From: Aptenodytes patagonicus
Lineage: Eukaryota; Chordata; Aves; Sphenisciformes; Spheniscidae
Direction of reading: 5' to 3'
Assembly (NCBI RefSeq): GCF_965638725.1
Contig: NC_134950.1
Span: 135,151,636 to 135,215,635, forward strand
DNA length: 64,000 nucleotides
The notes under the pieces were generated by a model. It was given only the letters and a program-made list of their open reading frames with translations. It had not been told where the DNA came from and made no database searches. Below, in pieces: positions 63,371 through 64,000 of this stretch (position 1 is the first letter of the stretch; every line of letters starts with the position of its first letter). Both the position numbers and the translations under genes were made by a program.

Positions 63371-64000
63371 GTAAGAACAGAACTCATAAAGGTAAATTAT
63401 TTCATTAAAAGTATTTGATATCCATTTGCTGTTACCAAAAGTATTTTCTAATGGTTACGTTTTTCTGGCAAGACACAATTTTTTCTTTTTGTTTTAATGA
63501 AACAAAACGTTTTCTACTTTGTGCAATAGTCTGTCAGTTCCCTGGGAAATATGTTGATTACACCTGAGAAGAGGAATGCTAAAATATGTTATACTGTGGC
63601 TTTAGGGCGCAAAATCTCCGGAATTAACTTTCATAAAACCAACCTGTATATTGTATTTCTAATTTGGAAAAAATGAGCATATTTCACAAACCAATCACCA
63701 ATATTTATCATATTATTCTTTGATCTACGCCTGTTCTGAACCTTTTTTTTTTTCTGGATTACAGGTTGACCTAGAATTACTGAGATAAACTTTAAAATTA
63801 AAATTTAAGATTACAGGAAGCCTGAATTTTGCTTTTGTAGTCATCAATGTGTAATCAGGAAGTTTCAGGAATCAATGCATTTTTACTCTATTGTACAGGC
63901 CCAATTATACTGTTAGCTAGGGGGCAAGATATGGCAGAATTCCTGCAGTTTTTAAGTTCTGGAAAGCTGAACCTCCATGCTGCTCAGTACTCATGACAAT
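63371..64000 (+). other. SPMIP4: SPMIP4 intron 1 (partial)
   Basis: This begins with GTAAGAACAG and runs to the end of the window. No further exon with similarity to C7orf31 was found in these 630 bases. Confidence 0.7.

Overview
The window is nuclear DNA of a bird. Two signals support this. Several CR1 non-LTR retrotransposon copies are present, one ending in the typical ATTCTATG-type octamer repeat. The one complete gene is a close match to the avian gonadotropin-inhibitory hormone precursor (NPVF/GnIH). The DNA is AT-rich, and almost all of the short open frames in it look like chance frames. The two genes are neighbours in the NPVF - C7orf31 (SPMIP4) order known from human chromosome 7p15. 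Chicken NPVF lies on chromosome 2, so this window is probably the equivalent segment of another bird.

Layout. Positions 1 to about 44,850 are a gene-poor stretch with no recognisable exon. It holds scattered repeat relics: an old minus-strand CR1 tail near 2.3 kb, two minus-strand tRNA-derived SINE-like relics near 4.9 and 28.4 kb, a degraded CR1 tail near 15.5 kb, and a well-preserved CR1 3' end at 21.9-22.3 kb. The NPVF gene follows on the plus strand: a TATA box at 44,911, and three coding exons at 44,980-45,120, 46,931-47,303 and 48,196-48,203. Together these encode 173 residues. From about 49.0 to 50.3 kb is a block with a ~183-198 bp tandem repeat that may belong to an LTR-like element on the minus strand. 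A CR1 tail lies near 52.75 kb, and a 1.5 kb decayed CR1 reverse-transcriptase fragment lies at 57.3-58.8 kb. The right end holds the first coding exon of SPMIP4 (C7orf31) at 63,237-63,370, with the rest of that gene beyond the window.

How the genes work. NPVF encodes a secreted hypothalamic precursor. It is cut at basic residues and amidated at Gly-Arg or Gly-Lys to give LPXRF-amide peptides, which restrain gonadotropin release. SPMIP4 encodes a sperm-flagellum microtubule inner protein. They are neighbours through conserved synteny and are not an operon; no shared regulation is visible. The most notable sequence-level points are the GnIH variant (SIKPIANLPLRF), a final NPVF exon that contributes fewer than two residues, the tandem-repeat block downstream of NPVF, and the tRNA-SINE relics.
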